Both the position numbers and the translations under genes were made by a program. This document shows, piece after piece, positions 1-10,737 of a DNA stretch of 64,000 nt. Source of the stretch: Ochotona curzoniae. Lineage: Eukaryota > Chordata > Mammalia > Lagomorpha > Ochotonidae. Positions within the stretch are counted from its first letter, which is position 1. The number at the start of each line of letters is the position of its first letter. Below the pieces are notes generated by a model. That model made no database searches. It saw only the letters and a list, made by a program, of their open reading frames with translations, and had not been told where the DNA came from. The stretch is taken from positions 26,130,001 through 26,194,000 of the forward strand of contig NW_024464918.1 in the NCBI RefSeq assembly GCF_017591425.1, read 5' to 3'.

Positions 1-187
1 AAGTAGTAGAAGATAGCCTACGTGCTTGAGTGCTTTGGGTCTCTGCCACCCACATGGCAGGATGGAGTTCTAAGCTCCTGACTTCAACCTGGCACAGCCC
101 AGTACTAGAGGCCACTTGGAAAGTGAACCAGACGCTGGTAGAATTCTCTGTCACTTTGCCTTCCACATAAAAAAAAGAAAAAAAAAT
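1..187 (+). repeat. CSINE, older type, 3' part
   Basis: The window edge cuts off the head. The visible part runs from the middle of the element ('CACATGGCAGGATGGAG', 'CTCCTGACTTCAACCTGG') to an impure A-rich tail at about 166-187. Confidence 0.85.
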
Positions 188-336
188 CCAATTCACAGAT
201 TAAAAACCCTCATTTGCAGAGACGGCTAGTATTTCAAAAGTAAAACATAACTGAACCCCATTCTCTCACTCACACACTCATTAATTCACTCAAGCACTTG
301 TGGTCTACCAAGTTCTATGCTAAGCCAAAACAATTT

Positions 337-338
<2 letters not shown>

Positions 339-376
<38 letters not shown>
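339..376. repeat. (AC)19 microsatellite
   Basis: Nineteen uninterrupted AC dinucleotides lie between two old SINEs. A tract this long and pure is likely to vary in length between individuals. Confidence 0.98.
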
Positions 377-377
<1 letters not shown>

Positions 378-454
378 AAGTCTCATTTCCTGTCCTTAAG
401 GAACTGACAATTCAGTGAGCAAACACATTCATAAGTAAATTCTGTATCATATCT

Positions 455-752
455 TAATTTTAATTTACTTATCTGAGTGGCAGACAGGCAGCTCCCATCT
501 GCTGGTTCACTCGCCAAATGCCTTCAGCAACTAAAACTTGGCTGGGACGAACTGAAGAAACCAGGTGCCGGGAACTCCAGCCAGGTCTCCCATGAATAGC
601 AGAAACCAGTTACCCAAGCCTGCCTTGGTAACTGCTGTCTGCCAGGGCCTACATTAGCAGGAAGCTGCAGAAGGGAACAGGAGCTGGTATTGAATCCAGG
701 AACTAGATACTAGACACAGGACAAAGGTATCTTAACACTGCTTCCATACTTC
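455..752 (-). repeat. CSINE, older type
   Basis: On the + strand the order is tail (TTTTAATTTACTTATCTGAG), then CTGCTGGTTCACTC, then a diverged head ending near 752. Many substitutions separate it from the other copies. Confidence 0.85.
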
Positions 753-769
753 ATAAAAAAAAGCTGTCA

Positions 770-1028
770 AGCTATTCCCTCAAGTGGTAACAGGTACTTC
801 ACATTTCCCAACAGTATTTTAAAGTTTCAGTACCCACATCTTGCCCACACTGGTATGATCCTTCTCATTTTTAGCCATCCCAACAGGCAAATGACATTAT
901 TTCATTGGAATATTAATTTGCATTTTTCCTAATCATGAGTAAAATTGAGCATCTTTAATTGCTATCTACAGATTGTTTCAAATAATTTCACCATGTATGA
1001 CATTGGGTGGTATTCTTATTGTGTATGT
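770..1028 (-). mobile_element. L1 (L1M-like) 3'-end remnant, first part
   Basis: The + strand reads as antisense L1 3' region: 'AGCCATCCCAACAGG', 'TTAATTTGCATTTTTCC', 'GAGCATCTTTAATTGC'. This is the familiar stretch around the end of ORF2 and the 3' UTR. A SINE at 1029-1192 separates it from its continuation. It is old and cannot code. Confidence 0.75.
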
Positions 1029-1192
1029 TTAAGATTTGTTTTATTTACTTGAGAGGCAGAGTTAACAGAAAGAAGAGAAAAATAGAGAGCAGAGAGAGAG
1101 GAGAGAGATCCTCCATTTACTGGTTCTCTCCTCTTATGGCCTCAGTGGCTGCAGCTTTACCCATGGCACCATAGCATTGGTCCCCTTATTAA
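1029..1192 (-). repeat. CSINE fragment inserted in L1
   Basis: The tail and 3' half are present (AAGATTTGTTTTATTTACTT, purine-rich block, CCATTTACTGGTTCTC). The head is missing. L1 sequence resumes directly on its right side, so this SINE is younger than the L1. Confidence 0.8.
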
Positions 1193-1194
1193 CT

Positions 1195-1490
1195 ACTCCT
1201 AGAGATTTTTTGTTTTCTATTCTGGATATTCCAGGTACAAGTCTTTTTAAAATTGTGTTGCAAATATTTTCTCCCAGTCTGTGGCTTGTCTCTTCATTCT
1301 TCTGACAGTATCTTGAAGAACAAATGGTTGTATTTTAATGAAGTTCCATGGATCCATTTTTCGTTTTATACATCATGCTCTGGTGTCTTATCTCAGAAAG
1401 CACTGCCTAAGCCAAGGTCAAATACTCTTCTCCTTTGTTCTAAAAATGTTGCCATTTCAGGTTTTACACTTAGGACTATGACTCATCTTT
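1195..1490 (-). mobile_element. L1 (L1M-like) remnant, second part
   Basis: Antisense L1 continues: 'GCAAATATTTTCTCCCAGTC', 'TGTGGCTTGTCTCTTCATTC', 'GCCTAAGCCAAGGTCAAA'. It is collinear with the fragment at 770-1028, so the two form one ancient insertion. Confidence 0.8.
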
Positions 1491-1504
1491 GGGAGGCATG
1501 TGGG

Positions 1505-1640
1505 ACACCTAGGGGGCATTTTTATCTGTCACAGGGACAAAGGGAGTGTTGCAGGTAGCAATGATTGGCAGGTGCAGGAGCCTAGAGGTTCTAGGACACA
1601 TGAAAAACAACTGCCTTGACCAGAGCACTCTCTCTGGGGA
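1505..1640. repeat. Possible MER5A-like hAT relic
   Basis: The stretch 'TTTTATCTGTCACAGGGAC ... GTGTTGCAGGTAGCAATGA' resembles MER5-type DNA transposon relics as I remember them. The match is weak, and the flanking 1640-2057 shows nothing I recognise. Confidence 0.3.
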
Positions 1641-2057
1641 TTTGAATATCCTACCAAGCATCCTTGCCGGGAAAAGTCATCCAGTCCTCACTGCTATCTA
1701 TTTAGCTTTCATTTCAAAATACCAAAGACTGTAAGGAAAGTTTCAGCAATATTAATTGAATCTTGCCTTCTCTTAAATCCAAAGTCTTGCCCTAAAAGCT
1801 CCTATCTCAATCTGTCTGCTAGTACATTAGTGCCTGTGCAGTCACATATTAAATTAGATACTTTATTGCAAACTCATTTCCTTTCTCTTTTCTTTTATAA
1901 TTCAATTATAGCATTAAATTAATTTTGTAATCTTGGGTGTGGAGCTGGTTACATTATCATACATTAGTAACATGATGAAATGAAAAACCACGGAGCTGAG
2001 TGAAAAAGAATGAGAATGACATCTGTAACAATGCCGTTGATCTATTAAAGTTTTGTT

Positions 2058-2378
2058 ATTGGGACAGGCATTGTGAAGCAGCAGGTTAAGCTGCCTCCTG
2101 GGACGTCGGCATTCCATATGGGAGTGGCTGGTTTCAGTTTCAACTCCTCCACAGCTAAATCAACTCCTTTCTAATGTACCCTGGAAGACAGTAGATGATG
2201 GTCCAGAGGGCCTGGGCCACTGCCACCATGTGGGAGATCTGGAAGCAGTTTTAAGATCCTGGCTCTTGCCTGCCCTAGCCCTAGCTGTTGCAGGCATTTG
2301 AGGAGCAAATCAGCTGATCCAAGAAACCCTGCTCTCTCTATCCCACTCTACCCTTCAAGTCAATGAAGAAGTAGCCAT
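2058..2378 (+). repeat. CSINE, older type
   Basis: The head 'GGGACAGGCATTGTGAAGCA' is followed by CATTCCATATGGGAG and a tail near CTACCCTTCAAGTCAATG. It is complete but heavily diverged. Confidence 0.88.
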
Positions 2379-3071
2379 TTTTAAAGTTTTGCTGCTAAAT
2401 AATTGGAAGTTTTAGAAACTTACATATATTCACAATTCACGGTTTATAAGGATGCATAGGAAAAGGTAAACACTGCACTCTTGAGAATTGCTACCTCAGT
2501 GAGGGAGGAAAGAACTGAGAGAAGAGACTTGTCCAGAATGGGGGCAGCAGTGAAGACTGGCTTCCATCTCAGTCACAATGGGCAGCCACTGTCTGCAGTA
2601 CAGTGACGTCTTCGCCTGATGACACAGTGCTAGGACAAACAATTGAAGTAATTAGAAGTAAACTCCAATCATCGCAATAACAAACAAGAGTCGCACTTGG
2701 ACCATAGCAGTAGCAGTGGAAATGGTGAGAAATGAAGAGATTCTGGACACAAGCTGAAGGAAGACAAGATTTGCTCACACCCTGAATCAGTGCATTAGGG
2801 AGAATTGACACTTGAATCCCTTGTAGGGTGGAGTGGGGAAGAAAAAAAAATTGTCAGAGGCAAATTTGATTAGAACCTTACAAAGTTTGAGATGCCAGCT
2901 GGACATGCAGGTAAGGACGTTGTATGGGCAGCTGATATGAGATGATTTAAGAGAGAGGCCAAAGCTAGAGATGGAAACCTGGGACATGATACGAAAAGTT
3001 GGAGATCGTTGAGGGAATGAAGGCAGACAGAAGTGAATCAAGACAATTCTAACCTGTAAATCAGAAGGAAG
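2379..3071. other. Non-SINE stretch, possible ancient repeat
   Basis: No gene is recognised. From about 2860 the phrases 'GAGATGCCAGCTGGACATGC' and 'GGCAGCTGATATGAGATGAT' resemble an ancestral mammalian interspersed repeat, but I cannot assign the family. Short open frames on the minus strand carry no domain features. Confidence 0.3.
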
Positions 3072-3388
3072 TGGGCCCAACGCAGTAGCCTAGTGTGTTA
3101 AATCCTCACCTTGCATGCACTGGATACCATATATGGGTTCCAGTTCTAATCCTGGTGGCCCTGCTTCCCATCCAGCTCCCTGCTTGTGATCTGGCAAAGT
3201 AGTCGAAGATGGCCCAAAGCCTTGGGACCCTGCACCCATATGGGAGATCCAGAAGAAGCTCCTGGTTTCAGACTGGCTCAGTTCCACCCACTGTGGCCAC
3301 TTGGGGAGTGAATCATTGGATGGAAGATCTTCCTCTCTGTATATCTGACTTTTCAATAAAAATAAATAAATCTTTTTTAAAAATAAGA
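3072..3388 (+). repeat. CSINE, younger type
   Basis: The head GGGCCCAACGCAGTAGCCTA, AAATCCTCACCTTGCATGCA and a clean AATAAAAATAAATAAATC tail are all present. It is full length. Confidence 0.93.
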
Positions 3389-3599
3389 AGGAAGAAGAAA
3401 AACAAGAGGAGAAACCAAGCAGGAATTCCTAGAGGAACAAGAGATGGGTTAGCCTGGGAAGGAAGTAAGGAAACCATCTCAAGGACAAGGGAATGGTCAA
3501 TTGTGCCAAACTGTCCTGACAAGACAAAGGAGCGGTAGGAGACAAGCCTGCTGCGAGGGCAGGCACCCAGCAGCCATGCAGCACCTCCCAAGGGCCCTG

Positions 3600-3905
3600 T
3601 GCAAGCTTCGCTTCTACCCAACCTTTGCACATGCTGCTCCCTCTGCCCGCTTCTCTTTACTGAACTGATGTCTTAAACTCACTTCCTCAGGGAGGTCTTC
3701 CTCCCAAGGCCACTTGCCACTCGCCACAGACACATCAGCAGCACCTGTAAGCATGGGTCCTGGGGAAAAAACTTCCCTTTGATGTCTGTGCTATGTAGAG
3801 AGCTGCCTTGGGCTGCCTGCCTCTACTATCCAGGGGCAGGAACTGTCATTTTCATCATGGATACCTTGCTGCACCTAGTACACAGCAGGTATACAACCCG
3901 TAGCA
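3600..3905 (+). repeat. L2 LINE 3'-end relic
   Basis: Characteristic L2 phrases occur in order: 'TTTGCACATGCTGCTCCCTC', 'CTCAGGGAGGTCTTCC' and 'GCACCTAGTACACAGCAGGT'. This is an ancient non-coding fragment. Confidence 0.75.
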
Positions 3906-4189
3906 AGGAGGAGGTCAGGGAGAGGGAGAGCCACCCACGGGTGTGACTGTAATGGGGTCTGAGTGTGAAGATGCTGGGGTGAAGAACACAGCAACTGGGA
4001 AGGGAAAACAGGTCTGGATTCCTGAAGACAGAAGGTGCTGTAAGACAAGGAAAAAATGAGGGATCAGAGACAGAGCCACAAGAAACAGGTCATCATACCC
4101 TCCCCCAGGGCTGCCCCTGGCAACCCCTCCATGTTCTGCAAACTGAAACCACTACCGCAGCAAAGCTGCCCAGAATATATGAAGATGAA

Positions 4190-4660
4190 AACATCTACCA
4201 TGGCTGCTGATTGCCTCCCCATGGGGACCTATAGCTTAGTATTACATCATTATAATAAAATTATGGCTGACACCCCTACTCCCATCATGCATCTGACAGC
4301 ATGACACTTCCAAGATTTCCTAAAAAAAGGTCAGGAAATAAGCAGTCACCAAAACTCCTGGAAGTCTTAACCCTTCCCCAGAAAACTATGCAAAGCAGCA
4401 CTGCTCATATCTTCAGATCAAAGGGCCCGTGCTGAGCCTCCCTGGGTTGCGAGATTGGCCCACATCTCCATGTGTAGGATGTGTACATTTGCTTTGCTAA
4501 CAAATCTTCTTCCTCTGCTAACCTTTATCTTGTCCACAAATTCTTTCCAGCAACAGATCAAGAACCTGGACTCGGAGGCCCCCAACACTTCCCTCGAGGC
4601 ATGCAGCCAAGACAAAGCCAGGCAAGACAGATCTGTTGACTCAGAGAACTGATTACAGGG
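4190..4660. repeat. Possible ancient LTR-type relic
   Basis: 'AGCATGACACTTCCAAG', 'AAGTCTTAACCCTTCCCC', 'TTTGCTAACAAATCTTC' and 'AATTCTTTCCAGCAACAG' together look like the U3-R-U5 remnant of an old mammalian LTR element. I cannot name the family. No internal retroviral sequence flanks it, so if real it is a solo LTR. Confidence 0.3.
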
Positions 4661-5014
4661 GACACAGGACCAGGGAAGAAGGAGCAGAGGGCGAGGGCTC
4701 TGCCACCAGGTCTGCCTGGTACAGACTTCTGTTCCTGGCACAGCACAGATGTCATCTGCAATCAGAGGCAGGGAACCCCATCTGTCACCACCACCACAAG
4801 AGCCATGTGGGGCTGTCTAAGACCCAACCAAGGGAAGACAAGTATGTGGGAACAGAGGGAGAGGGAATCCATCACGTACTGCTGCAAACTAAGAACTGGG
4901 AGAGGCCTGCTAGATAAAACATTCATCCTTGAAGGAAGAACAACAATCTTGTCAACAACATCCTTATCAATAATAACTGGGTGGAGTGAAGACTTCAGTG
5001 ATCTCGTTTAATCC

Positions 5015-5215
5015 CCAACTCCTGGCTTCCTTACCTATCTAGGATCACTCTCTCCTATCACCCTGTTCCTGTTCCGTCCTTTCAGACCATTTGATCCCAA
5101 AGTTATCTTGTTTGTATGTCTCTTTACTGCTTATCATTGGCCATTTAAGTTTGTGGAAGCAGGAACCATATCCGCCCAACTCTATACTCCTCTGCTAACA
5201 CCAAGCACCCTGATC
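5015..5215 (+). repeat. L2 LINE 3'-end relic
   Basis: 'TGTGGAAGCAGGAACCATAT' followed by 'AACACCAAGCACC' matches the typical 3' end of L2 ('gagggcaggaacc...ccagcacc'). It is diverged. Confidence 0.5.
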
Positions 5216-5767
5216 AAGAGACTGACCCCAATGCCACCTGTTTTACAGACAGCAGTCTCACTCCTCTGTAGTTCTACCTTACCATTGAAAGTGTTTGCAT
5301 TTGTATGAGCAAGCAACATGCCCTGGCAGCTCATACAATCCTCCTGCCTCATCACCACTGTTCTGCAAAAAGGAGGTTCTTAGCATCCCCTCCACCCCCA
5401 TCTCTCACCAACAGCAAAACCAGTCCCTGCACCATCAATAATCCAGCAAAGCAATAGCCACCTATCTGACAAAACCCCCGTTCTGCCCTGACTCACTCCC
5501 CAACTCTGCTATGTGCCCTTTTCTTGTGAGTATTCAACAAACTCACCTACCTGCCATGCTCAGGCCTCCCCAACCCCAGTGCTGTTTTCTTAAGCAGCTG
5601 TAAAAAGCACTGCAAACTAGGTAGCTTGCCAAAGACAGAAATGTATCCCCTCATTCTCCAGGTGTGGAGGTGGCAAGCACAGACACAGGTATCAGCAGAG
5701 CCCAGCTCTTCCTGAAGGATCCAGGCAGTGACTGTCCCATGCCTTCCTCTTAGTCTCTGCTCTTTTG
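5216..5767. other. Unique sequence, no gene seen
   Basis: It is C-rich with no SINE. At 5595-5700, 'CACTGCAAACTAGGTAGCTT ... CAGAAATGTATC' has the look of an old interspersed repeat, but I cannot assign it. Confidence 0.4.
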
Positions 5768-5782
5768 TTTTAAGATTTATTT

Positions 5783-6105
5783 AGGGCCCAGCACAGTGGC
5801 CTAGTGGCCTAGTGGCCTGGCTAAGTCCTTGCCTAGAATGTGCCAGGATCCCATATGGGTGCTGGTTCTAATCCTGGCAGCTCCACTTTCCATCCAGTTC
5901 CCTGCTTGTGGTCTGGGAAGGCAGTCAAGGATTGCCCAACGCTTTGGGACGCTGCACCCACATGGGAGACCTGGAAGAAGTTCCAGGCTGTTGGCTTTGG
6001 ATCGGCACAGCACTGGCTGTTGTGCTCACTTGGGGAGTGAATCATCGGACGGAAGATCTTCCTCTCTGTATATCTCTGCGATAAAAATAAAGAAATCTTA
6101 AAAAG
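5783..6105 (+). repeat. CSINE, younger type, inserted in a SINE tail
   Basis: It begins GGGCCCAGCACAGTGGCCTA and ends ...CTTAAAAAG. The 15 bp before it (TTTTAAGATTTATTTA) look like the A-rich tail, seen antisense, of the minus-strand SINE at 6106-6418. This copy therefore seems to have landed inside that older tail. It contains a short duplication of 'GTGGCCTA' near 5800-5815. Confidence 0.93.
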
Positions 6106-6418
6106 AAAAAAATTATTTTTCTTAGAAAGGCAGATTTACAGAGAGGAAGGAAAGATAGAAAGATCTTCCATCTATGGGTTCACTCCCCAAATATCCAGAA
6201 CAGCTGGAGCTGAGCTAGGCTGAAGCCAGGAGCCAAGAGTTTCTTCCAGGTTTTCCACATGGGTGCAGGGTGTCATGGCTTTGGGTCATCCTCAACTGCT
6301 CTCCCAGACCACAAGCAGGGAGCTGGATGGGAAGTGGAGCAGCTGGGACATGAACTGGAAACCTATATGGGATACTAGTAACACAAGGACTTACCACTGA
6401 GCCATAGTGCAGGACCCA
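6106..6418 (-). repeat. CSINE, opposite to its neighbour
   Basis: Tail at left (ATTATTTTTCTTAGAAAGGC), head at right near CACTGAGCCATAGTGCAGGA. With the + copy at 5783-6105 it forms an inverted pair with almost no spacer. Confidence 0.9.
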
Positions 6419-6919
6419 GAGTCTGCTCTTTTGGCTGGCAGCTTCATGCCAGCCTCTGCTTCCACCTTCCCATGGCATCCTCCCCCCACCTCTCTGAGGC
6501 CTATAGAACAACTGTCATGTTGGTCAAGGAGCCCAACCCACTCTGACAGGACCTTACCTAGAACGACTACAAGCAATGAGGCCTCTTTCTAACATACTGA
6601 GCACCAAGACACAATCCAACCCACTAATGCTCGCTTGAGAGAGCTGGTTCCTCCTCCAGCTGCCCATAGCCTGCACCTCACTGAACTCAGCACACATTTG
6701 GTTATTTATTTCTTTATTTCGAGTCCCTCCTGCTTCATCACATGCACTAACTCAGCTATCCCATTAGTGAAAAAATTGTATCAGCTAGTGATGTCTGCCA
6801 CAGGCAGAGGAATAAGTAAGACTCAGCGTGCAGACTGGATGGATGCGCCCCAAACCCAAGAAGAATACAAAGTCTAAGGAAATTTTGTGACAATACAAAC
6901 TGGTTCAGTATGTTGGGGT

Positions 6920-7005
6920 ATAACTGGGATTCTGCATTTATAATATCCTTCCAAGGGGCTGTTCCTGCTGGACCAGTGACCATCCTTGAGGGTACAGAAG
7001 AAGTG
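6920..7005 (+). repeat. MER5A-like hAT relic
   Basis: 'GGGATTCTGCATTTATAATA' followed by 'CTGCTGGACCAGTGACCATC' resembles the MER5A consensus (ggattctgcatttctaacaagctccc...tgctggtcc). Confidence 0.4.
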
Positions 7006-7084
7006 AGGAATTCTAAACAATACAGAATGACAGAAAAAAACAAACAATACAGGAACATTAAAATTCTGGAGGGTGGGGCAAGTT

Positions 7085-7400
7085 TCACACAACATGTACA
7101 AACTACACAGGCTGCCTACATCCACCATGGCACCTGGGCGCAAGTCCTGCCTCTGCTGCTGAACCAGTTTCTTGTTAACATGCACCCTACGAGACAGCAG
7201 ACGATGGCTCAGGGAGCTGGGGCCCTGACACCCATGTAGGAGACTTGGATTGAGACTTGGGCTCCTAGCTTCAGCCTGGTCCAGGCCTGCCTGTTACAGA
7301 CATTCAGAGAGAGACCCAGTAGAGGGAAAACAGCACGTATGTACATGCATGTGGTCTCTTTCTCTTTGTCTTGCAAATAAAATTAAATCTTTTTTGAAAA
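7085..7400 (+). repeat. CSINE, older type
   Basis: Full-length but diverged. The centre (GTTAACATGCACCCTACGAG), 'TGTAGGAGACTTGGATTGAG' and an AATAAAATTAAATC tail can be read. Confidence 0.82.
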
Positions 7401-8905
7401 TTAAATAAAACTTCACAAAAAAATTCATGGGAAAATCCATAGTATGAAGAAATTTTAAAAGCTATACAAGGTTTTAAATGTGGGGTGTTTTTTTGGCACT
7501 AAAATTACTTTACCTTTCATTCTGTTTTCCCACTCGGTTTTTGAAGTGCCTTTCCTATGTACAAAACACCACTGCCACTGCCCTCCCTAGTCCGGACCTG
7601 ACCTCTCCCGCAGCACCAAATACGATGGCTGCTGGCCTCTGCATACCAGGGAGCTCAGCTGTGGGCTGAGCTTTGTAGAGCAAAGGAAGTGCAGGCCCAG
7701 GGGAAGGCCAGTTAATCCTCCCTCTCTTTCCCCTCCTCTCTGGCCTGAGGGCCTTCCTGTGAGGAAACACAGTCTCCCTGGGCCTCAGAGGATGGCAGGG
7801 GACAGGAGCCAGCTTGTAATGAGGTTAAGGGTGGTGATGCCATTTAGCAAGCCCTGCTTCACCTGCAGACCAGCACGCAGCTGCTTCACACACACTCCTG
7901 AGAAGTAATCATGCCAAAGCCCAGCCTATGCCAGCTGCCGCCCCTGACCCTCAGGGCACTTCCGCAGCAAGGCAGTGCTTAGCCTCAACGATTCTGGGGG
8001 CTGTGCAGGCCACCAGGTGCTCTTCATCTGCTTCTCTTTACACACACACGTTAAGGAGCTATGCAAGCACATCTGGTATTTCTGAAGAGGGGGTGGTATA
8101 GGGCCTGGAATACCACTGTCCTGCATTCCCTTGGCTCCACCCACAAAATCCTGTCAAAGCTCAGATGGGCTCCTCTGGGGTCAGCTGGACAGAGCCTGAT
8201 TTCTTTAACAAGAGCATCAAATCCAACATGCAAGCCGGGGAGTGGTCTCTGTTCATTTTCTGAAGTACAGAGTAGATTGGGACAGCAGCTGTAGCTGACA
8301 AATGAGTGGCTCTTAAAAAAGAAGATGGGCAACAGAGGGGCTGACCTGGCCAGAATCAGAATACCTCCAGTGGGGCTCTGGAGTGTGCTCTGCACATGTG
8401 GCTTCCTTTCCTTCTCTCTCTGTCTTGGCCACTGGCCACAAGACCCAGGAACAGGACAATGAGCAACAATGGGAACATGAAGTCCTGAAGACTTAGGCTA
8501 AGCCCACCACTGTCTACATTCCCCCGACGAAGAGGGAATCCTGCAGCTGCAGAATTCAGTGCCTGCAAATCAGGCTAACAGGGAAACCAGCACCTGGAGG
8601 AAAGATCAGAGAATGCAACCAGGAAAATGAGGTAGAAGATTTATAAGGGAAGGTGGCCCAGAACTCCCCGAGGGCTGGCCCAGCCCAAGACACTGCAAAT
8701 AGCTCCTGCACCAGCCCGATTCCTGTCTGTGGAAAGTGGAGCTGGGTTAAAGGCCAAGGCTCTGAGGTTGCCTATGGCTCCAGCATTCTCCAGCACTTGA
8801 GAAGGAACTCAGAGCACAACGAGACATGTGCACACGAGCGCAACCACCCTAAGCTTGCTTGTGTCTGAACTCACACTCTCTCTCTAGCTCACATGCTCTC
8901 TTTTT

Positions 8906-8940
<35 letters not shown>

Positions 8941-9033
8941 CTAAGTTCAGTCACAGCCTGCAGAACCATAAACCAAAAGAGATGCTTTGGAGGGTGGCTA
9001 TTTTCAAATAACAGGGGTTAAGTTCCAGCTCAG
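7401..9033. other. 1.6-kb stretch without SINEs
   Basis: Open frames on both strands are short and overlap. None has a recognisable domain, so I do not call a gene. The only clear repeat is the AC tract at 8909-8938. GC content rises around 7560-8150. Confidence 0.5.
8909..8938. repeat. (AC)15 microsatellite
   Basis: Fifteen pure AC units follow a short CT-rich stretch (CTCTCTCTCTAGC). Confidence 0.97.
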
Positions 9034-9345
9034 GGGTCCAGCACTGTGGTGTACTGGCAAAGCCACTGATTATGCACCAGCATCTTTGGCATGGGCACCA
9101 GTTTGCTTCCTGCCACTCCAATTCCAATCTAGCTCCCTGCTAATGGGCTAGAAAAAGCAGAGAAAGATGGCCCAAGCTTGCAGGCCCTGCCACCTGTGTG
9201 GGCGACCTGGATGAATCTGTTAGCTCCCAGATTTGGCCTGGCTCAACCTTGGTCATTACAGCCATCTAGGGATGGAAGCAGCAGATGAAGGATCTCTGAG
9301 ACTCTCTCTTTCTAACACTGCCTTTCAAATAAATACTTTTTTAAC
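9034..9345 (+). repeat. CSINE, older type
   Basis: Head GGGGTCCAGCACTGTGGTGT, tail CCTTTCAAATAAATAC. Confidence 0.9.
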
Positions 9346-9579
9346 AAGAAGTTCCAGCTCAGAAGTTTGCTACAACTGGGTGATCTTGTTGAAGCCATGT
9401 CTTATCCCTCATCTGTTGAATAGCAGCATTTACAATAGAGTTTGCTGCTCAGAAGCAAGAGGAGAAAGTCTTATATTAAAATTGAACAATTATGTTAATC
9501 AAAGCATTTTAAGGGCCAAAAAAAAAAAAAAAGAAAAAGAAAAACCAAAAAACTTTAACATTCCAAACAGATATACTAG

Positions 9580-9765
9580 TCAAGCTAATGGGAAACGCTG
9601 GCATCAGCATCCTGAATTTGATGGTACAATATTTATTTAAGATACCAGGGTGGGAAGCTGGGTAAAGGTAACACAGGAACTCTCGGGACTATTTTTGCAA
9701 TTTCCTGTGAGTCAAACGATTTCAAAATAATGATTTGTTTAAAAAATTAACAAACAGAAAAACGT
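9580..9765 (+). mobile_element. L1 3'-end remnant
   Basis: 'GGTGGGAAGCTGGGTAAAGG', 'GGGACTATTTTTGCAATTTC' and 'TTTCAAAATAATGATTTGTT' match the sense 3' UTR end of old L1 elements, just before the poly(A). Confidence 0.55.
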
Positions 9766-9794
9766 TATTGCGTATATAACTTCCATGAAAGATA

Positions 9795-9910
9795 GGGTCA
9801 GAGGTGAGCCTTGGGCACAATTCAGATGTCACTTGGGACAGCCACATCCCCCATCAGGGCTCCTGGGTTCAAGTCCTGGCTCTGTGCCTGATTCCAGCTT
9901 CCTGTGTACT
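9795..9910 (+). repeat. CSINE 5' half, ending at the GGAA tract
   Basis: The element is readable from its head to 'CCTGATTCCAGCTTCCTGTG', then stops. The GGAA microsatellite begins immediately, so the 3' half was either lost or replaced. Confidence 0.6.
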
Positions 9911-9913
9911 AGA

Positions 9914-10068
9914 AGAAGGAAGGAAGGAAGGAAGGAAGGAAGGAAGGAAGGAAGGAAGGAAGGAAGGAAGGAAGGAAGGAAGGAAGGAAGGAAGGAAGGG
10001 AAGGAGGGGAGGGAGGGAGGGAGGGAGGGAGAGAGGGAGGGAGGGAAGGAGAAAAGGAAGGAAGGAAA
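9914..10068 (+). repeat. GGAA microsatellite with G-rich end
   Basis: Twenty perfect GGAA units run from 9918 to 9997. After them come interrupted GGGA and GGA units to 10068. Each GGAA is a minimal ETS-factor core. Confidence 0.97.
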
Positions 10069-10078
10069 ATAAACTATT

Positions 10079-10363
10079 AGGGGCCTGTGCTGTGATGCAG
10101 TGGATTAAGCCACTGCATCCAGTTTGAGCCCTAGCTGTTCCACTTCCTATCCAGCTCCCCTGCTACTAGCCTGGAAAAGCAGCAGAGGACAGCCCAAGTT
10201 CCTGGGCCCCTAACTCACATGGGAGATCAAGAAGCTCCTGGCCCCTGCCTCTACAGGCATTTAGAAAGTAATCCAGCACATGGCAAATGTGTCTGTGTCT
10301 CCCTTTCCCTCTCCCTCCCTTCCTCTCTGCTTAACTCCACCTTTCAAATAAACAAATCTTTTC
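10079..10363 (+). repeat. CSINE, older type
   Basis: Head GGGGCCTGTGCTGTGATGCA, tail TTTCAAATAAACAAATCTTT. The tail abuts the U2 fragment. Confidence 0.9.
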
Positions 10364-10364
10364 T

Positions 10365-10402
10365 TACTACACTTGATCTTAGCCCAAAGGCCGAGAAGCA
10401 AT
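10365..10402 (-). pseudogene. U2 snRNA fragment, first ~38 nt
   Basis: Read on the minus strand it gives the conserved U2 5' end: ATTGCTTCTCGGCCTTTGGG, then CTAAGATCAAGTGTAGTA. There are only about two or three differences from U2 as I know it. Copying stops near nucleotide 38, so the Sm site and 3' stem-loops are absent and it cannot make a working snRNA. It lies between a SINE tail on the left and 'GCAAATACATCTTTTTT' on the right, which looks like a partial copy of that tail. Confidence 0.88.
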
Positions 10403-10431
10403 GCAAATACATCTTTTTTAAAAATTGCTTT

Positions 10432-10737
10432 CCAATTTATTTATTTTCAAATGTAAGTATTTGAAAAGCAGAGAGATTGAGAGACCTTTCAGCTACTGAT
10501 TCATTCCTCAAATACCTACAACAGCCAAAACTGGGCCAGGCGAAAGCCAGGAGCCCAGAACACAACCCAAGCCTCCCACATGGACAAGGTTCCATGTACT
10601 TGAGGTATTACTTGCTTCCTCAGAGTGTGTATCAGCAGGAACAGAAATCAAAGCAGATCCACAACTCAAGCCCAGGCACGCTAAAATGGGATGCAAGCAT
10701 TCCCAAAGGTGTTTTAACCACTGTACCAAGTAGTCTC
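10432..10737 (-). repeat. CSINE, older type
   Basis: Tail at left (AATTTATTTATTTTC), 'AGCTACTGATTCATTCCTC', and a head ending in a TTAACCACTGTACCAAGTAG block. Confidence 0.88.
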
